From NCBI GenBank assembly GCA_963810615.1, contig CAWEOA010000008.1, positions 310,001-374,000 on the forward strand: a stretch of 64,000 nt of DNA, in the 5' to 3' direction. Positions 39,020-47,891 of this stretch are shown here, piece after piece. A program made the translations under genes and the position numbers. The notes below the pieces were generated by a model. That model was not told the origin of the DNA. It did no database searches and saw nothing but the letters and a program-made list of their open reading frames with translations. How positions within the stretch are numbered: the stretch's first letter is position 1; each line of letters starts with the position of its first letter. Source of the DNA: JARRQJ01 sp963810615 (lineage in GTDB: Bacteria > Pseudomonadota > Gammaproteobacteria > DRLM01).

Positions 39020-39706
39020 TTAAACCGTCAAAACCCGCGATAGCCAGGCGGCTATATCCGCCAATTCATCGTCGCATATGCTGTGTGGCATTCGGTAGCT
39101 ATGCCATTCCAGTGTGTAACCTAATTCTTGCAAATGCTGTTTTGACGCGGAGGCGTGTGCCAAGGGGACGACGGTGTCCTCGTCGCCATGTGCCATGAAA
39201 ATAGGGATGTCAATATTCGTGGGATCGCATTCCGCCGATAGTGTGGCGGCGAGCGGCAAGTAGGTGGACAGGGCGAGAATCCCGCCGAGACGCTGTGGAT
39301 AGCGTAGTCCGGTATGCAGGGCGATGGCGCCCCCTTGAGAAAATCCCGCCAACACAATGTGTCGGGAGGCTATACCATTGTCAATCTCCCGCTGGATAAG
39401 GGTATGCAGTTGCCGGGCCGATGCGTGAATGCCGTCCGCGTCTTCGGCGTGGGAGAGGTCGAGTGCGGTGATGTCATACCAGGCGCGCATGCTATAGCCG
39501 CCGTTGATGGTAATGGCGCGATGGGGGGCGTGAGGAAATACAAAGCGCGTGGGTATGGTCAATTGCGATTGCAGGAGGGGGGCGATAGGTTCGAAGTCAT
39601 GACCGTCGGCTCCGAGGCCGTGCAGCCAAATTACCGCCGCTTGCGCGGGCGTACTGGGATTGAGTTCGACGCATGACAGCGTGGGCGCCGTAGTGTCGGT
39701 GACCAT
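39020..39706 (-). CDS. Phospholipase/carboxylesterase family esterase
   Basis: A 228-residue serine hydrolase of the acyl-protein-thioesterase-like family (EstB/YpfH type). Motifs: VIWLHGLGADGHDF (oxyanion), LAGFSQGGAIAL (nucleophile Ser), HGDEDTVVP (acid Asp) and a C-terminal YRMPHSIC (His). Cytoplasmic. It ends 12 nt from the convergent cyaA and is divergent from lptM. Confidence 0.92.
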   Translation of the reverse strand: MVTDTTAPTLSCVELNPSTPAQAAVIWLHGLGADGHDFEPIAPLLQSQLTIPTRFVFPHAPHRAITINGGYSMRAWYDITALDLSHAEDADGIHASARQLHTLIQREIDNGIASRHIVLAGFSQGGAIALHTGLRYPQRLGGILALSTYLPLAATLSAECDPTNIDIPIFMAHGDEDTVVPLAHASASKQHLQELGYTLEWHSYRMPHSICDDELADIAAWLSRVLTV

Positions 39707-39798
39707 TGGTTTGGGTTTGAACCTTTCGTGGTTTATACTCGGCAGTGCGAAGCCGGTTGCGGATTATTGTAACGCGATTGAATAGAGAGGGGCTATCG

Positions 39799-39924
39799 GT
39801 GCAAAGAGTGCGGTTCCTGTGCTGGGCGCTGGGTCTTATGCTTGTCGTGCTCACTCTAACGGGTTGCGGCCAGAAGGGGCCGCTATATCTGCCGGATAGG
39901 TCGGCGCGGCAGGCGGGACCTTAA
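39799..39924 (+). CDS. lptM: LPS translocon maturation lipoprotein LptM (YifL)
   Basis: A 41-residue lipoprotein with GTG start. It has a short signal peptide and the lipobox LTGC at residue 23, followed by the hallmark GQKGPLYLP. LptM helps assemble the LptDE outer-membrane LPS translocon. GAGAGGGG lies about 7 nt before the GTG. In many gammaproteobacteria lptM precedes lysA and dapF; here neither follows. The next 160 nt to yaiI hold no gene. Confidence 0.88.
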   Translation: MQRVRFLCWALGLMLVVLTLTGCGQKGPLYLPDRSARQAGP

Positions 39925-40083
39925 ACTTCCGGTCTGTTGCGCAGCGGGCTTTTTTGCGGTATCTACGTCATAAGGTGCCGGCGCTTACTCAAGCCGGTGT
40001 TTCCCAAAGTGTAAAGGGCGATTGCCCCTGTTCAGTTTGCAGTTTCTTATCGTGAGTCGTCAGTCGGGTTCATCGGCGCGTTG

Positions 40084-40536
40084 CTATTGCTGGGCATATT
40101 TAGTCAAGAACCGATCCAGCTGATTGGCGAAGGCTAGACGGTCGCTGTGGTTGAGCGCGGGCGGTCCGCCGCTGACCATGCCGCTGCCGCGTAACTCATC
40201 GAGCAGGTTGCGTACCGCCAGCCGCTCGCGAATATTATCCGTGCTGTAAAATTCGCCGCGCGGGTTCAGGGCATGCCCGCCCTTGGCGATGGCCTCGGCG
40301 GCAAGGGGGATGTCGGCGGTGATGACCAGGTCGCCGGGCTGCAATTCCCGGCAGATATAATTGTCGGCCACATCGAAGCCGCCCGCTACCTGGATGGTCT
40401 TGATATGAGAAGAAGAGGGTATGCGCAAGGGTTTGTTGGCGACGAGTATGACGTTGGTGCATGTCCGCTCGGCGGCCCGAAACAGAATGGTCTGGATGGC
40501 CTTGGGGCAGGCGTCGGCGTCAATCCAGATTTGCAT
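40084..40536 (-). CDS. YaiI/YqxD (DUF188) family protein
   Basis: A 150-residue protein with the family start MQIWIDADACPKAIQ, the QVAGGFDVADNYI block and the C-terminal SGGPPALNHSDRLAF. The conserved Asp residues resemble those of PIN-like nucleases, but the function is unproven. It is probably cotranscribed with nothing else, as plsY is 47 nt upstream on the same strand with its own context. Confidence 0.92.
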   Translation of the reverse strand: MQIWIDADACPKAIQTILFRAAERTCTNVILVANKPLRIPSSSHIKTIQVAGGFDVADNYICRELQPGDLVITADIPLAAEAIAKGGHALNPRGEFYSTDNIRERLAVRNLLDELRGSGMVSGGPPALNHSDRLAFANQLDRFLTKYAQQ

Positions 40537-40583
40537 CGATGTTATTCACGCTATATTGAGGTTAGAGGCGGTGATCGCGTCAT

Positions 40584-41171
40584 TCAGCCGTTGATCTTAC
40601 CTTCGGCGCCGCTGATGAGTCGCTGAATATTGCTGCGATGGCGCCAGAGCAACATGGTGCTGATGACGCAAACCATTACCAGCAAGGGGGCGGAGTTCAG
40701 TAATAACCAAGTGTAAAGCGGTGCCGCGATGGCGGCAGTCAGGGCGGACAGCGAAGAAATGCGAAACACCCTGGCCATGAATAACCAGGTGGCCAAGACG
40801 GCCGCTGCCAGCGGCCAGGACAGCCCCAGTAATATACCCAGCGAGGTCGCCACCCCTTTTCCGCCGTGAAATCCGAAGTAGATCGGGTAGAGATGGCCAA
40901 GGAATGCGGCGAGCCCCACGGCGGCTAGGATATGATCTTCCACGTCGAAGGCGCGTGCCGCCAGGAGCGGGATTAAGCCCTTCAGCATATCCCCCAGCAG
41001 CACCAGGGCCGCGGTCTTTTTACCGGCGATGCGCAGGACGTTGGTGGCGCCGGGGTTGCGGGAACCCTGGGTGCGGGGGTCGGGCAGGCCCATCAGTTTG
41101 CAGGTAATGATGGCGGTGGACAATGAGCCGATCAGATAGGCGCCGACGGCCAGTAGTGTGGCGATGATCAT
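40584..41171 (-). CDS. plsY: Glycerol-3-phosphate acyltransferase PlsY
   Basis: Polytopic inner-membrane enzyme that acylates glycerol-3-phosphate with acyl-phosphate, the first step of phospholipid synthesis. Three family motifs are seen: GSLSTAI near the N-terminus, GSRNPGATNVLR and GFHGGKGVATSLG. Length 195. It is divergent from folB, an arrangement common in gammaproteobacteria. Confidence 0.96.
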   Translation of the reverse strand: MIIATLLAVGAYLIGSLSTAIITCKLMGLPDPRTQGSRNPGATNVLRIAGKKTAALVLLGDMLKGLIPLLAARAFDVEDHILAAVGLAAFLGHLYPIYFGFHGGKGVATSLGILLGLSWPLAAAVLATWLFMARVFRISSLSALTAAIAAPLYTWLLLNSAPLLVMVCVISTMLLWRHRSNIQRLISGAEGKING

Positions 41172-41221
41172 AGAGTTATCGAGCTTGAATTAGAGTGAGC
41201 TATTCTTGACGCCATGGAGGA

Positions 41222-41236
41222 AGCGTATTATACGCT
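41222..41236. promoter_or_regulatory. Palindrome in the plsY/folB divergent region
   Basis: AGCGTATTATACGCT is a perfect inverted repeat (6-bp arms, TTA centre) that contains a TATTAT -10-like box. A TTGACG lies 14-15 nt upstream, a short spacer for sigma70. It is either a promoter core or an operator. Confidence 0.4.
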
Positions 41237-41309
41237 GCTTGACGGTCCGTGGTTCAACCCGATCGGCAGCGTTCCTATGGTTCTGGATTTATGTTTGTTA
41301 AGGTAAGCC

Positions 41310-41666
41310 ATGGATATTATATATCTACACGATCTTCGGATCGATACCGTTATCGGGGTGTTCGACTGGGAACGGCGCATACGCCAGACGGTAATACTCG
41401 ATTTGGAGATGGCCGCCGATATCCGTCGTGCGGCCGCCAGCGACGATCTCGCCGATACGCTGAATTACAAGGCGGTGGCCAAGCGCCTGATCGATTTTGT
41501 GGGGCACAGTGACTTTCAATTGGTGGAGACCCTCGCCGAGCGGGTGGCGGAACTGGTTCTGAAGGAATTCACCGTGCCGTGGCTGCGGTTGCGTGTCAAC
41601 AAACAAGGTGCGGTACGCGGTGCGCGCGACGTGGGGGTGATTATCGAGCGCGGGGAGCGTGATTGA
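41310..41666 (+). CDS. folB: Dihydroneopterin aldolase
   Basis: Folate-pathway enzyme that cleaves dihydroneopterin to hydroxymethyl-dihydropterin. The 118-residue product has the family pattern: MDIIYLHDLRIDTVIGVFDWER (seen as IGVFDWE), the Tyr/Asn-containing LNYKAVAKRL, and VETLAERVAELV with the pterin-binding Glu. It abuts folK, whose ATG follows the stop directly, so the two consecutive pathway enzymes are coupled. Confidence 0.95.
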   Translation: MDIIYLHDLRIDTVIGVFDWERRIRQTVILDLEMAADIRRAAASDDLADTLNYKAVAKRLIDFVGHSDFQLVETLAERVAELVLKEFTVPWLRLRVNKQGAVRGARDVGVIIERGERD

Positions 41667-42158
41667 ATGCCGCGCGTGTACGTAAGCGTCGGCAGCAATA
41701 TCGAGCGTGAGCGTCATGTCCGTTCCGCTGTGAAGGCCTTGCGCGAACGCTTCGGAGAACTCGCCGTATCACGCGTATTTGAGAGCGAGGCGGTGGGTTT
41801 TTCGGGGGATGATTTTTTTAATCTGGTGGTCGGTTTTGATACCGACGTGTCGGTGTTCGACGTGGTTGCCGGATTGCGCGACATCGAGCTGGTGCATGCC
41901 CGCGATCGTCGCGCGCCGCGTTTCAGCTCCCGGACCTTGGATCTGGATCTACTGCTTTACGGCGATTTGGTGATGGACGAGCGGGGCATCAGGTTGCCGC
42001 GCGACGAGATTACCCGCTATGCCTTCGTGCTGGGGCCTTTGGCGGAGATTGCCGGCGAAACGCGTAACCCGCTCGATGGTCGCAGCTTCGCCGATATGTG
42101 GCGGGACTTCGATCAGGACAGTCAAGTAATGCGGCCGGTGGAGTTCGATATCAATTAA
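41667..42158 (+). CDS. folK: 2-amino-4-hydroxy-6-hydroxymethyldihydropteridine diphosphokinase
   Basis: HPPK transfers pyrophosphate from ATP to hydroxymethyl-dihydropterin. The family motifs VYVSVGSNIERERH, FFNLVVGF and the metal-binding RTLDLDLLLYGD are clear, with LPRDEITRYAFVLGPLAEIA near the C-terminus. Length 163 fits. The start codon follows the folB stop without a gap. Confidence 0.96.
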   Translation: MPRVYVSVGSNIERERHVRSAVKALRERFGELAVSRVFESEAVGFSGDDFFNLVVGFDTDVSVFDVVAGLRDIELVHARDRRAPRFSSRTLDLDLLLYGDLVMDERGIRLPRDEITRYAFVLGPLAEIAGETRNPLDGRSFADMWRDFDQDSQVMRPVEFDIN

Positions 42159-42180
42159 ATGCCCGCGTCCGCGGCGGGGC

Positions 42181-43833
42181 TTAGTGATGACCGCGCACCA
42201 AACGGACTGCGAACGGCGCGGTCTTGAGATCGTAATATTCGTAACCGCTGCCGAAATAGATGAACCATGCCAGGCGTCGGTCATAGGCATTTGCGCTAGC
42301 CGTCCAATAATAAGAATTTACCGTATTGGGGAAATAGTCGACATTGATGGTCGGGGCGGGGTAGACGGCGTTGCGGTTTACTAGGGCGCGCAATTCGTCG
42401 CGGGTCGGCAGCCGCCAATCGTGAAAGCCGCAATAGCCCCGGGCATTCACTGCCCGGACATAGGCTGTGGTGGTGCAGTCGCTGTCCGTGCAGGCGGACG
42501 CGCCGGCGTTTGGACCGGATTGCTGCCAGCTATAGGTGTTACCACGATAATGCAGCCCGGGCTCCGGGCTCTTCACTTCCCAGATCAACCCGGTTTCAGT
42601 GCTCTTAACGCAGGCCCAGCGCTGTTGATCGAATGCGATCCCTTGGTCGGTCAAAGGGCGGCCCGCCCCATCAAGCTTGATGAAGGGCGCCGGTTGCGCT
42701 TCGGTCGTGCTGGTCGGGGTGGGTGTGGCGGCTTGTTGCGCTTGCGGCGTCGCCGAGACTTCGGCGCCGACGGTGCCTTCACCGGCGGCTTCAACTTTGC
42801 CGGGAGGAGGTGGGGGGGGCGCCGGGCTGCGTGGCGTAGCTGATACCTCGACACTGCGCGCGCCGGTTATGGCGTCGTTTTGCGCGATGACAGAGAAATA
42901 ATATGGGGTACCATTACTCAGCTTGCGAACCAGGTAGTGGTTCCCTGTGGTTCTTATCGGCGTTGACGCCTCTTCCCCGGGCCGGGTTGAGATAAATACC
43001 TGGTAGTTTTTTGCCTCGGCCACCTTCGACCACGTCAGCGCAACGCTGCCGTCGCCGGCTACGGCCCTAAGCTTGCCGGGGGCGGCCAAGCTCAGGGGCA
43101 GAGCTTCTTGCATCACATTGACCTCGGTACTGGGCGGACTCTCTCCGGCATCATTTTGTGCCGTGACCACGAAGTAATAGGCGCCGTTGTTTTTCAAGTC
43201 ACGGAAGGTGTGTGGGCTGCTGGCATTGCTTAGCGATGAGCCGCCTTGCAGCGTTGTCATGGACTGCGGTGATACGCCCGGCTGGCGCGCGTAATAGAGG
43301 GTATAGCGCTGAGCGTCCTCGACGGGGTCCCAACTCAGGGTGATATCGCCGTGATCGTGGCTCGCCCGCAGGTGCTGGGGGGCGGCAGGGGCTTGTGGCG
43401 GCGCCATGGGGACGGCGGATGCGGTCGGGCTGGCCGGGCCTTCCCCACCGTCGTTTTCAGCGGTCACCCCAAAATAGTAGGTATGCCCATTGTCGAGCTT
43501 GCCCAGGGAATAAGGGCTGGTGACATTGGCGATTTTCTCGCCGCCCGGCGTCGTCAGGATGGTTTGCGGGGACGCAGGCGCGGCGCTTGCGACATAGAGG
43601 TTGTAGCGTTTGGCATCCGGAACGGCATCCCAGGTGATGAAGACTTCTGCATCACCGGCGATCGCGCTGAGCCGAGTCGGGGCCGCGGGCGCTGTTTCAA
43701 TAACGGTAGGCGCCTGCTGTTGATCGTGTTGGTCGCTGCTGCATCCCGTGGTGAGGGTCAACAGACAAAACAATAGAAAGCTTCCCCCGATTGGGGTGAT
43801 GCCCTTTATGCTTAGATTGCGCGTAGGGCTCAT
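42181..43833 (-). CDS. Lipoprotein with three FN3 domains and a DUF1566 C-terminus
   Basis: A 550-residue predicted lipoprotein: basic N-terminus, hydrophobic stretch and lipobox LTTGC (C31). Three fibronectin type III repeats follow (each with a W-D/S-x-V-x-x-A-x-x-Y core and a YYF-V-A-x-N-D end), then a Pro/Ala/Thr-rich linker and a DUF1566-type domain (TGLIWEVK, WRLPTRDELRALVN, YYWTASA, FAVRLVRG). DUF1566 resembles the Lcl/formylglycine-type lectin-like fold, so surface binding is plausible. GGGAG precedes the ATG at 43833. It sits beside tagH on the same strand and might be a surface partner of the secretion locus; this is inference. Confidence 0.82.
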   Translation of the reverse strand: MSPTRNLSIKGITPIGGSFLLFCLLTLTTGCSSDQHDQQQAPTVIETAPAAPTRLSAIAGDAEVFITWDAVPDAKRYNLYVASAAPASPQTILTTPGGEKIANVTSPYSLGKLDNGHTYYFGVTAENDGGEGPASPTASAVPMAPPQAPAAPQHLRASHDHGDITLSWDPVEDAQRYTLYYARQPGVSPQSMTTLQGGSSLSNASSPHTFRDLKNNGAYYFVVTAQNDAGESPPSTEVNVMQEALPLSLAAPGKLRAVAGDGSVALTWSKVAEAKNYQVFISTRPGEEASTPIRTTGNHYLVRKLSNGTPYYFSVIAQNDAITGARSVEVSATPRSPAPPPPPPGKVEAAGEGTVGAEVSATPQAQQAATPTPTSTTEAQPAPFIKLDGAGRPLTDQGIAFDQQRWACVKSTETGLIWEVKSPEPGLHYRGNTYSWQQSGPNAGASACTDSDCTTTAYVRAVNARGYCGFHDWRLPTRDELRALVNRNAVYPAPTINVDYFPNTVNSYYWTASANAYDRRLAWFIYFGSGYEYYDLKTAPFAVRLVRGHH

Positions 43834-43992
43834 ACCGCTCCCTTTGTTATTTATAGTCGCTGCGATGATACACGTTTTGAGGGTGGTCGGATCGTATTTT
43901 GATCCGGCGAAATCAAGCGTGAGTTTCGGCGCCATGCATGGTTGGTGTGGGTGCGCGGCGGTGCAGGGCGGGCTGTCTGGGGTCCGAATGAA

Positions 43993-45471
43993 TCAGGGAA
44001 GCTGATTGTCTTGGAGTCGTTTCAAGCGGGCGATTTGTTCATCGTAGACGCGCGCGAATTCCTCGCCGAACAGGGAGCCGAAGTCCTCTTCCACGCTGGC
44101 GGCGATTTCCGCGTAATAATGGACGAAGTTGTCCCATTGCCTGGCCTTCTTCAGGCCGGGCAGGAAATTGCCGCGGCGGGTGCGTTGTTCGCAGTCGCGC
44201 TCCAGGGCCTCGGGTTCGAAACGGCCCAGGGCGGCTTTCAGTGCGGCCTGCATGCCGGCCATTACCGCCATCTGGTGGGCCTGCAAGTCTGCAAACGCCT
44301 CGCGCAAGGCGGGGATGGCGGCGAGGTAGCTGGCGGACGGGTGAATCAACATTTTATCCAAGGCCTCATCGGCAGTGGCGGAGAATTTAAGCGGGTTGTT
44401 TTCGGTGGCGCGGATGGTGGTCATGGCGACGCGGAAATCACTTTTAATGTCACTGCGCGCCCGCAAGGTCTTGATCATCTCTTGAGTGCTCAGCCGTGTC
44501 ATTTGTCCCACTGTGCGGAGTATGGCAGGCAGTTCCTCGGTATCGATCTTGAGGTGTTGCAGTTGCAAACCCTCCAGGAGCGCGGCGATGAGTTGTTGTG
44601 CCGCAAGCGAGGGGGGCTGCGCAGGGGCTGCTTGTGCTTCATGTGCAGGCTGTTGCGGCGGCGGGTTGGGCGGCGGCGGTGGGCTTCCGGCCGGTGACAG
44701 CCAATCATCGGGAATGGCACTGGGCGGAGCAAACTGTTGCTGCAGAGGGGAAGAATGATCCGACGACGTCGGTCCCGCGTCCTGTGGTTGGAGGAATGCA
44801 TCGAAATCCGATTCCACCGAGGAGGCATTTGGCGTGTCGAACAGCGCCAGGGGGTCCACTGTCTGCTTCTTCGTAATAGGCGGCTCGCTTGCGGGAGAAT
44901 GATCCGACGGCCTCGCTGTGGGTGGGGAGGGAGTCGTCGGGGCGAGGCCCGGGGACGAGTCGAACAGTTTGAGCGGATCGAGAATTTGACCGGAACCGAC
45001 TATATCCATGGTGTTGGAAGCGGGGTGATCGCCGCTTACGCCAAAATCTTCGGGGATGATGGGCGGGCTGTGCGCGCTATCCGCCGGCGGGCGGGCATTG
45101 TCAGCGCCAAACAGGTCTTCAGGGAGTTGCGGGGTAAAGCCGTCTTGTACGGCGGCGCTCAGATTGACTTCGATCTCATAATCTCCGACGCCCAGGTGAT
45201 CGCCATTGTGCAATTTGACGCGGTTGCCTTTGCCCAAGGGGGATTTGGCCCCGTTGAGGAAGACGCCGTTCATGCTGGTGTCGGTAATATAATAGCCGTC
45301 GTTTTGTTGCTCTATGCTGGCATGATGGCTTGATATCACCCGGCTTTCGTCGATCAGCACCCAATCGGCGGAGGGCGCCCGCCCGATAATCCCGCCGCCT
45401 TGCAGGGTCTTGCTCGATTGCTGCCCTGGCGGGGCGGCGGTGTTATTGGTGATTTTTAGTGTGATGGTCAT
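43993..45471 (-). CDS. tagH: TagH-type FHA-domain protein of a type VI secretion system
   Basis: A 492-residue cytoplasmic protein. The N-terminal FHA domain (about residues 10-95) has GRAPSADWVL, SSHHASIE and SMNGVFLNG, the phosphothreonine-binding residues. A long Pro/Ser/Asp-rich linker contains a degenerate repeat (LDPLKLFDSSP, VDPLALFDTPN). The C-terminal region (about 330-485; MTRLSTQEMIKTLRARSDIKS, FEPEALERDCE) is the T6SS-associated VI_FHA domain. FHA proteins of this type relay threonine-phosphorylation control of T6SS. The ATG at 45471 is chosen; in-frame 45486 and a TTG at 45507 are possible. It is split from the T6SS core by the TPS pair. Confidence 0.85.
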   Translation of the reverse strand: MTITLKITNNTAAPPGQQSSKTLQGGGIIGRAPSADWVLIDESRVISSHHASIEQQNDGYYITDTSMNGVFLNGAKSPLGKGNRVKLHNGDHLGVGDYEIEVNLSAAVQDGFTPQLPEDLFGADNARPPADSAHSPPIIPEDFGVSGDHPASNTMDIVGSGQILDPLKLFDSSPGLAPTTPSPPTARPSDHSPASEPPITKKQTVDPLALFDTPNASSVESDFDAFLQPQDAGPTSSDHSSPLQQQFAPPSAIPDDWLSPAGSPPPPPNPPPQQPAHEAQAAPAQPPSLAAQQLIAALLEGLQLQHLKIDTEELPAILRTVGQMTRLSTQEMIKTLRARSDIKSDFRVAMTTIRATENNPLKFSATADEALDKMLIHPSASYLAAIPALREAFADLQAHQMAVMAGMQAALKAALGRFEPEALERDCEQRTRRGNFLPGLKKARQWDNFVHYYAEIAASVEEDFGSLFGEEFARVYDEQIARLKRLQDNQLP

Positions 45472-45939
45472 TAAGCCGCTGTGCATCTGTATAGTCAATG
45501 GAGACAAAGTACTGATACCTCGCCCGGGTGAGGTACCTCACATGTTACCGAAAATCATACCCTCACTTCGCTGTTATGCAAAACCCGCCGCCTGCACTTA
45601 GAGGCGCTTGAGCGCTTTGGGAGGGATGGGCTACCGGCCAATCACCACAATAAATGCTATTTATCGAATGGCGCGCCATGGAGCGTGGGGCGCATGACAA
45701 GGCGCGGCTATTTTCCATGGTGTTTGCGATGCCGCCGGGCGCAAGCTGAGCATAATCTGTTAAAGTAGCGGGGCTTCAATCTTGCGGTAACGCAGGTGTA
45801 ATTGAGCGGCTGCATCCGGGCAAGGGATTTGCACGGTGGTGATGGCTTGCGTAAGGCTTGTATGGCGGTTGATGCTGGCACTGCCGAGCATTAGGGTGCG
45901 CCTCCCAGCAGCCGATTTATACTAAGAAAAATAGAAATC
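45472..45939. other. Divergent intergenic region between tagH and tpsB, 468 nt
   Basis: No gene is seen. It holds a 20-bp imperfect palindrome (45516-45535: TACCTC arms around a CCCGGG core) close to tagH, and a perfect 12-bp palindrome ATGGCGCGCCAT at 45668-45679. Either could be a regulator site for the divergent tagH and tpsBA units. A clear promoter for tpsB could not be assigned. Confidence 0.45.
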
Positions 45940-47868
45940 ATGATCAATAATTCACCCTATTCATCAGGGTACCTGCGCCTCTTCGTCCTGTTGCTGTTAT
46001 GCCTCCTGCAGCATGCGGGGTATGCGGCCGATTCGATTTCATTGCCGAGTGCCGCCACGCCGGGCGGCGCGTCCCCCCGTGCGGGCGAGGCCGCGCCCGC
46101 ACCCGGCGAGCGTCCTAACATCTTTTTGATCCCTCCCATGATGGACCGTCCCTTGGGTCTTAAGGAAGGGGACAGGTTGCTGGTGCGGCAATTTTCCTTG
46201 CGCGGCGTCATCGACCATCCGGAGTACGGAATTTATGCCGACGAGGTGCGGGCCATCGTCGAACAATTGCGCCAGTCGCGGCAGAAGATTGATAAGACCG
46301 CCGTCGACGGCTTTACCGACAAAGAACTCAGCCAGGGAGCGGAGTTGCTGCGTAACCTGGTGGACAGTTCCAGCGATCAACTCAGTGAAGATGATATCGC
46401 CCGGATTAAGGCTGTGATCGATAAATTGCGCAGTGACAAGCTGAGCAGGAGCCTCACCATCGGTCAGTTGCAGGAGATCGCCAACGAAATCACCCGTTAT
46501 TACCGCCAGCGCGGATTTATCCTCGCCCGTGCCTACATTCCCGCCCAGACGGTGGTCGACCAGGTAGTGGTTATCCAGGTGATTGAAGGTACCTTGGAGC
46601 AAGTATCCGTTGAAAACAACCGGCGCTATGCGAGCGGGCTGTTGCGACGTCCGTTCGAGGATGTGCTGGGCAAGCCGGTGGTGAAGGATTCTATAGAAAG
46701 CGGCTTGCTGCGCCTCACCGATTATCCGGGTTTGACCGTGTTCGGGGTATTAAAGCCCGGTGCTGAGACCGGCAGTTCGGTCTTGCAGTTGAACGTGCAA
46801 CGGGAGCGCGCCTGGACCGCTGCGCTGCATATGGACAATTACGGATCCAATTATACGGGTGATTATCGCCTCGGCCTGGATGCGGCATGGAACAATCCCA
46901 CCGGGGCCGCCGATGTGCTGTCAGCCAATCTAATAAATACCTTCAGTCCGAGCAACGGCCACTATGGGTCCTTGAATTACGAGCGGCCGCTGTTCGGACC
47001 CAAAAACAGCGTAGGCTTGGGCGTCGCGCATTACGCCTTCGATCTGGGGGCGGACCTGGCGGCCTTGGGGATTCAGGGAAGCAGCGACATCGCGGATATC
47101 TATTACCGCCGCTCATTTAGCCGCGGACGGCAATTCAACAATCATGCCCTCATCAGCTTGAGTCGCAAAGTCGCCAAGGTGAAACCGCCCATCGATACCA
47201 CCGACAACCTGACCGTGATTTCATTGGAATATGGGTTTGATTCCGTGGATACCCGTTATGCGGGAGTGAACAGCATGACGTTGCAACTGGATAGGGGGAT
47301 AGGTGGTTTTCTCGGCGCCATGCCGGCCAAGAACGCCCCGGATTCCAGCCGGCACGGAGCGGACGGGGAGCAGGCGGGCGGTGAGTTCTCCAAAGCGTCT
47401 GCGCGGTTTCAACGGTTGCAGACCATCACCGCTCATCAGACGCTGCTGCTCAAGATCAATGCTCAATATTCCGCGGATCTCCTGACTTCCGTAGAGCAAT
47501 TGCCCTTGGGTGGGCCGGGCAGTGTGCGTGCCTACCCGGTTTCCCAGCTGTTGGTGGATAAGGGGATCGCCGGATCTGTGGAGTGGGATGTGGCGGCCCC
47601 GGGATTTGCGGAGCGTCCCGCTTTTTTCAACCGCAACTGGGGTGACATCCTGCAGTTGGCGGTGTTTGCCGACGGTGCACGCGGCTGGCTCAACAAGCCG
47701 TTGAAAAACGAGAGAGGTAATGCCTATCTGCGCGGCGTCGGATTAGGTGTACGCTTTACGGTGCGCCGATTCAGCGCCCATTTGGATGTGGCGCGGCCCA
47801 CTGGCAGTGCGGCAGTGGATGCCGTAGACAACACGCAAGTATATGGCGAGGTCGGTTACCGCTTTTGA
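45940..47868 (+). CDS. TpsB two-partner secretion transporter (ShlB/FhaC family)
   Basis: A 642-residue Omp85-type outer-membrane transporter that exports the TpsA encoded downstream. Signal peptide about residues 1-30 (LFVLLLLCLLQHAGYAAD), a Pro/Ala-rich linker, a POTRA-type region (LLVRQFSLRGVIDHPEYGI ... EITRYYRQRGFILARAYIP, VIQVIEGTLEQV), then the ShlB-type 16-strand barrel from about residue 280, ending in YGEVGYRF with a C-terminal Phe. The POTRA region carries a long, polar, helical insertion (about 60 residues) between the first strand and the Tyr-rich helix. tpsA begins 119 nt later. Confidence 0.9.
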   Translation: MINNSPYSSGYLRLFVLLLLCLLQHAGYAADSISLPSAATPGGASPRAGEAAPAPGERPNIFLIPPMMDRPLGLKEGDRLLVRQFSLRGVIDHPEYGIYADEVRAIVEQLRQSRQKIDKTAVDGFTDKELSQGAELLRNLVDSSSDQLSEDDIARIKAVIDKLRSDKLSRSLTIGQLQEIANEITRYYRQRGFILARAYIPAQTVVDQVVVIQVIEGTLEQVSVENNRRYASGLLRRPFEDVLGKPVVKDSIESGLLRLTDYPGLTVFGVLKPGAETGSSVLQLNVQRERAWTAALHMDNYGSNYTGDYRLGLDAAWNNPTGAADVLSANLINTFSPSNGHYGSLNYERPLFGPKNSVGLGVAHYAFDLGADLAALGIQGSSDIADIYYRRSFSRGRQFNNHALISLSRKVAKVKPPIDTTDNLTVISLEYGFDSVDTRYAGVNSMTLQLDRGIGGFLGAMPAKNAPDSSRHGADGEQAGGEFSKASARFQRLQTITAHQTLLLKINAQYSADLLTSVEQLPLGGPGSVRAYPVSQLLVDKGIAGSVEWDVAAPGFAERPAFFNRNWGDILQLAVFADGARGWLNKPLKNERGNAYLRGVGLGVRFTVRRFSAHLDVARPTGSAAVDAVDNTQVYGEVGYRF

Positions 47869-47874
47869 GACGGG

Positions 47875-47891
47875 GGAGCGTTTGACGCTCC
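47875..47891 (+). other. Small hairpin between tpsB and tpsA
   Basis: GGAGCG/CGCTCC arms around TTTGA just after the tpsB stop. There is no T-run, so readthrough into tpsA is expected. It could protect the tpsB mRNA end or lower tpsA expression. Confidence 0.35.
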
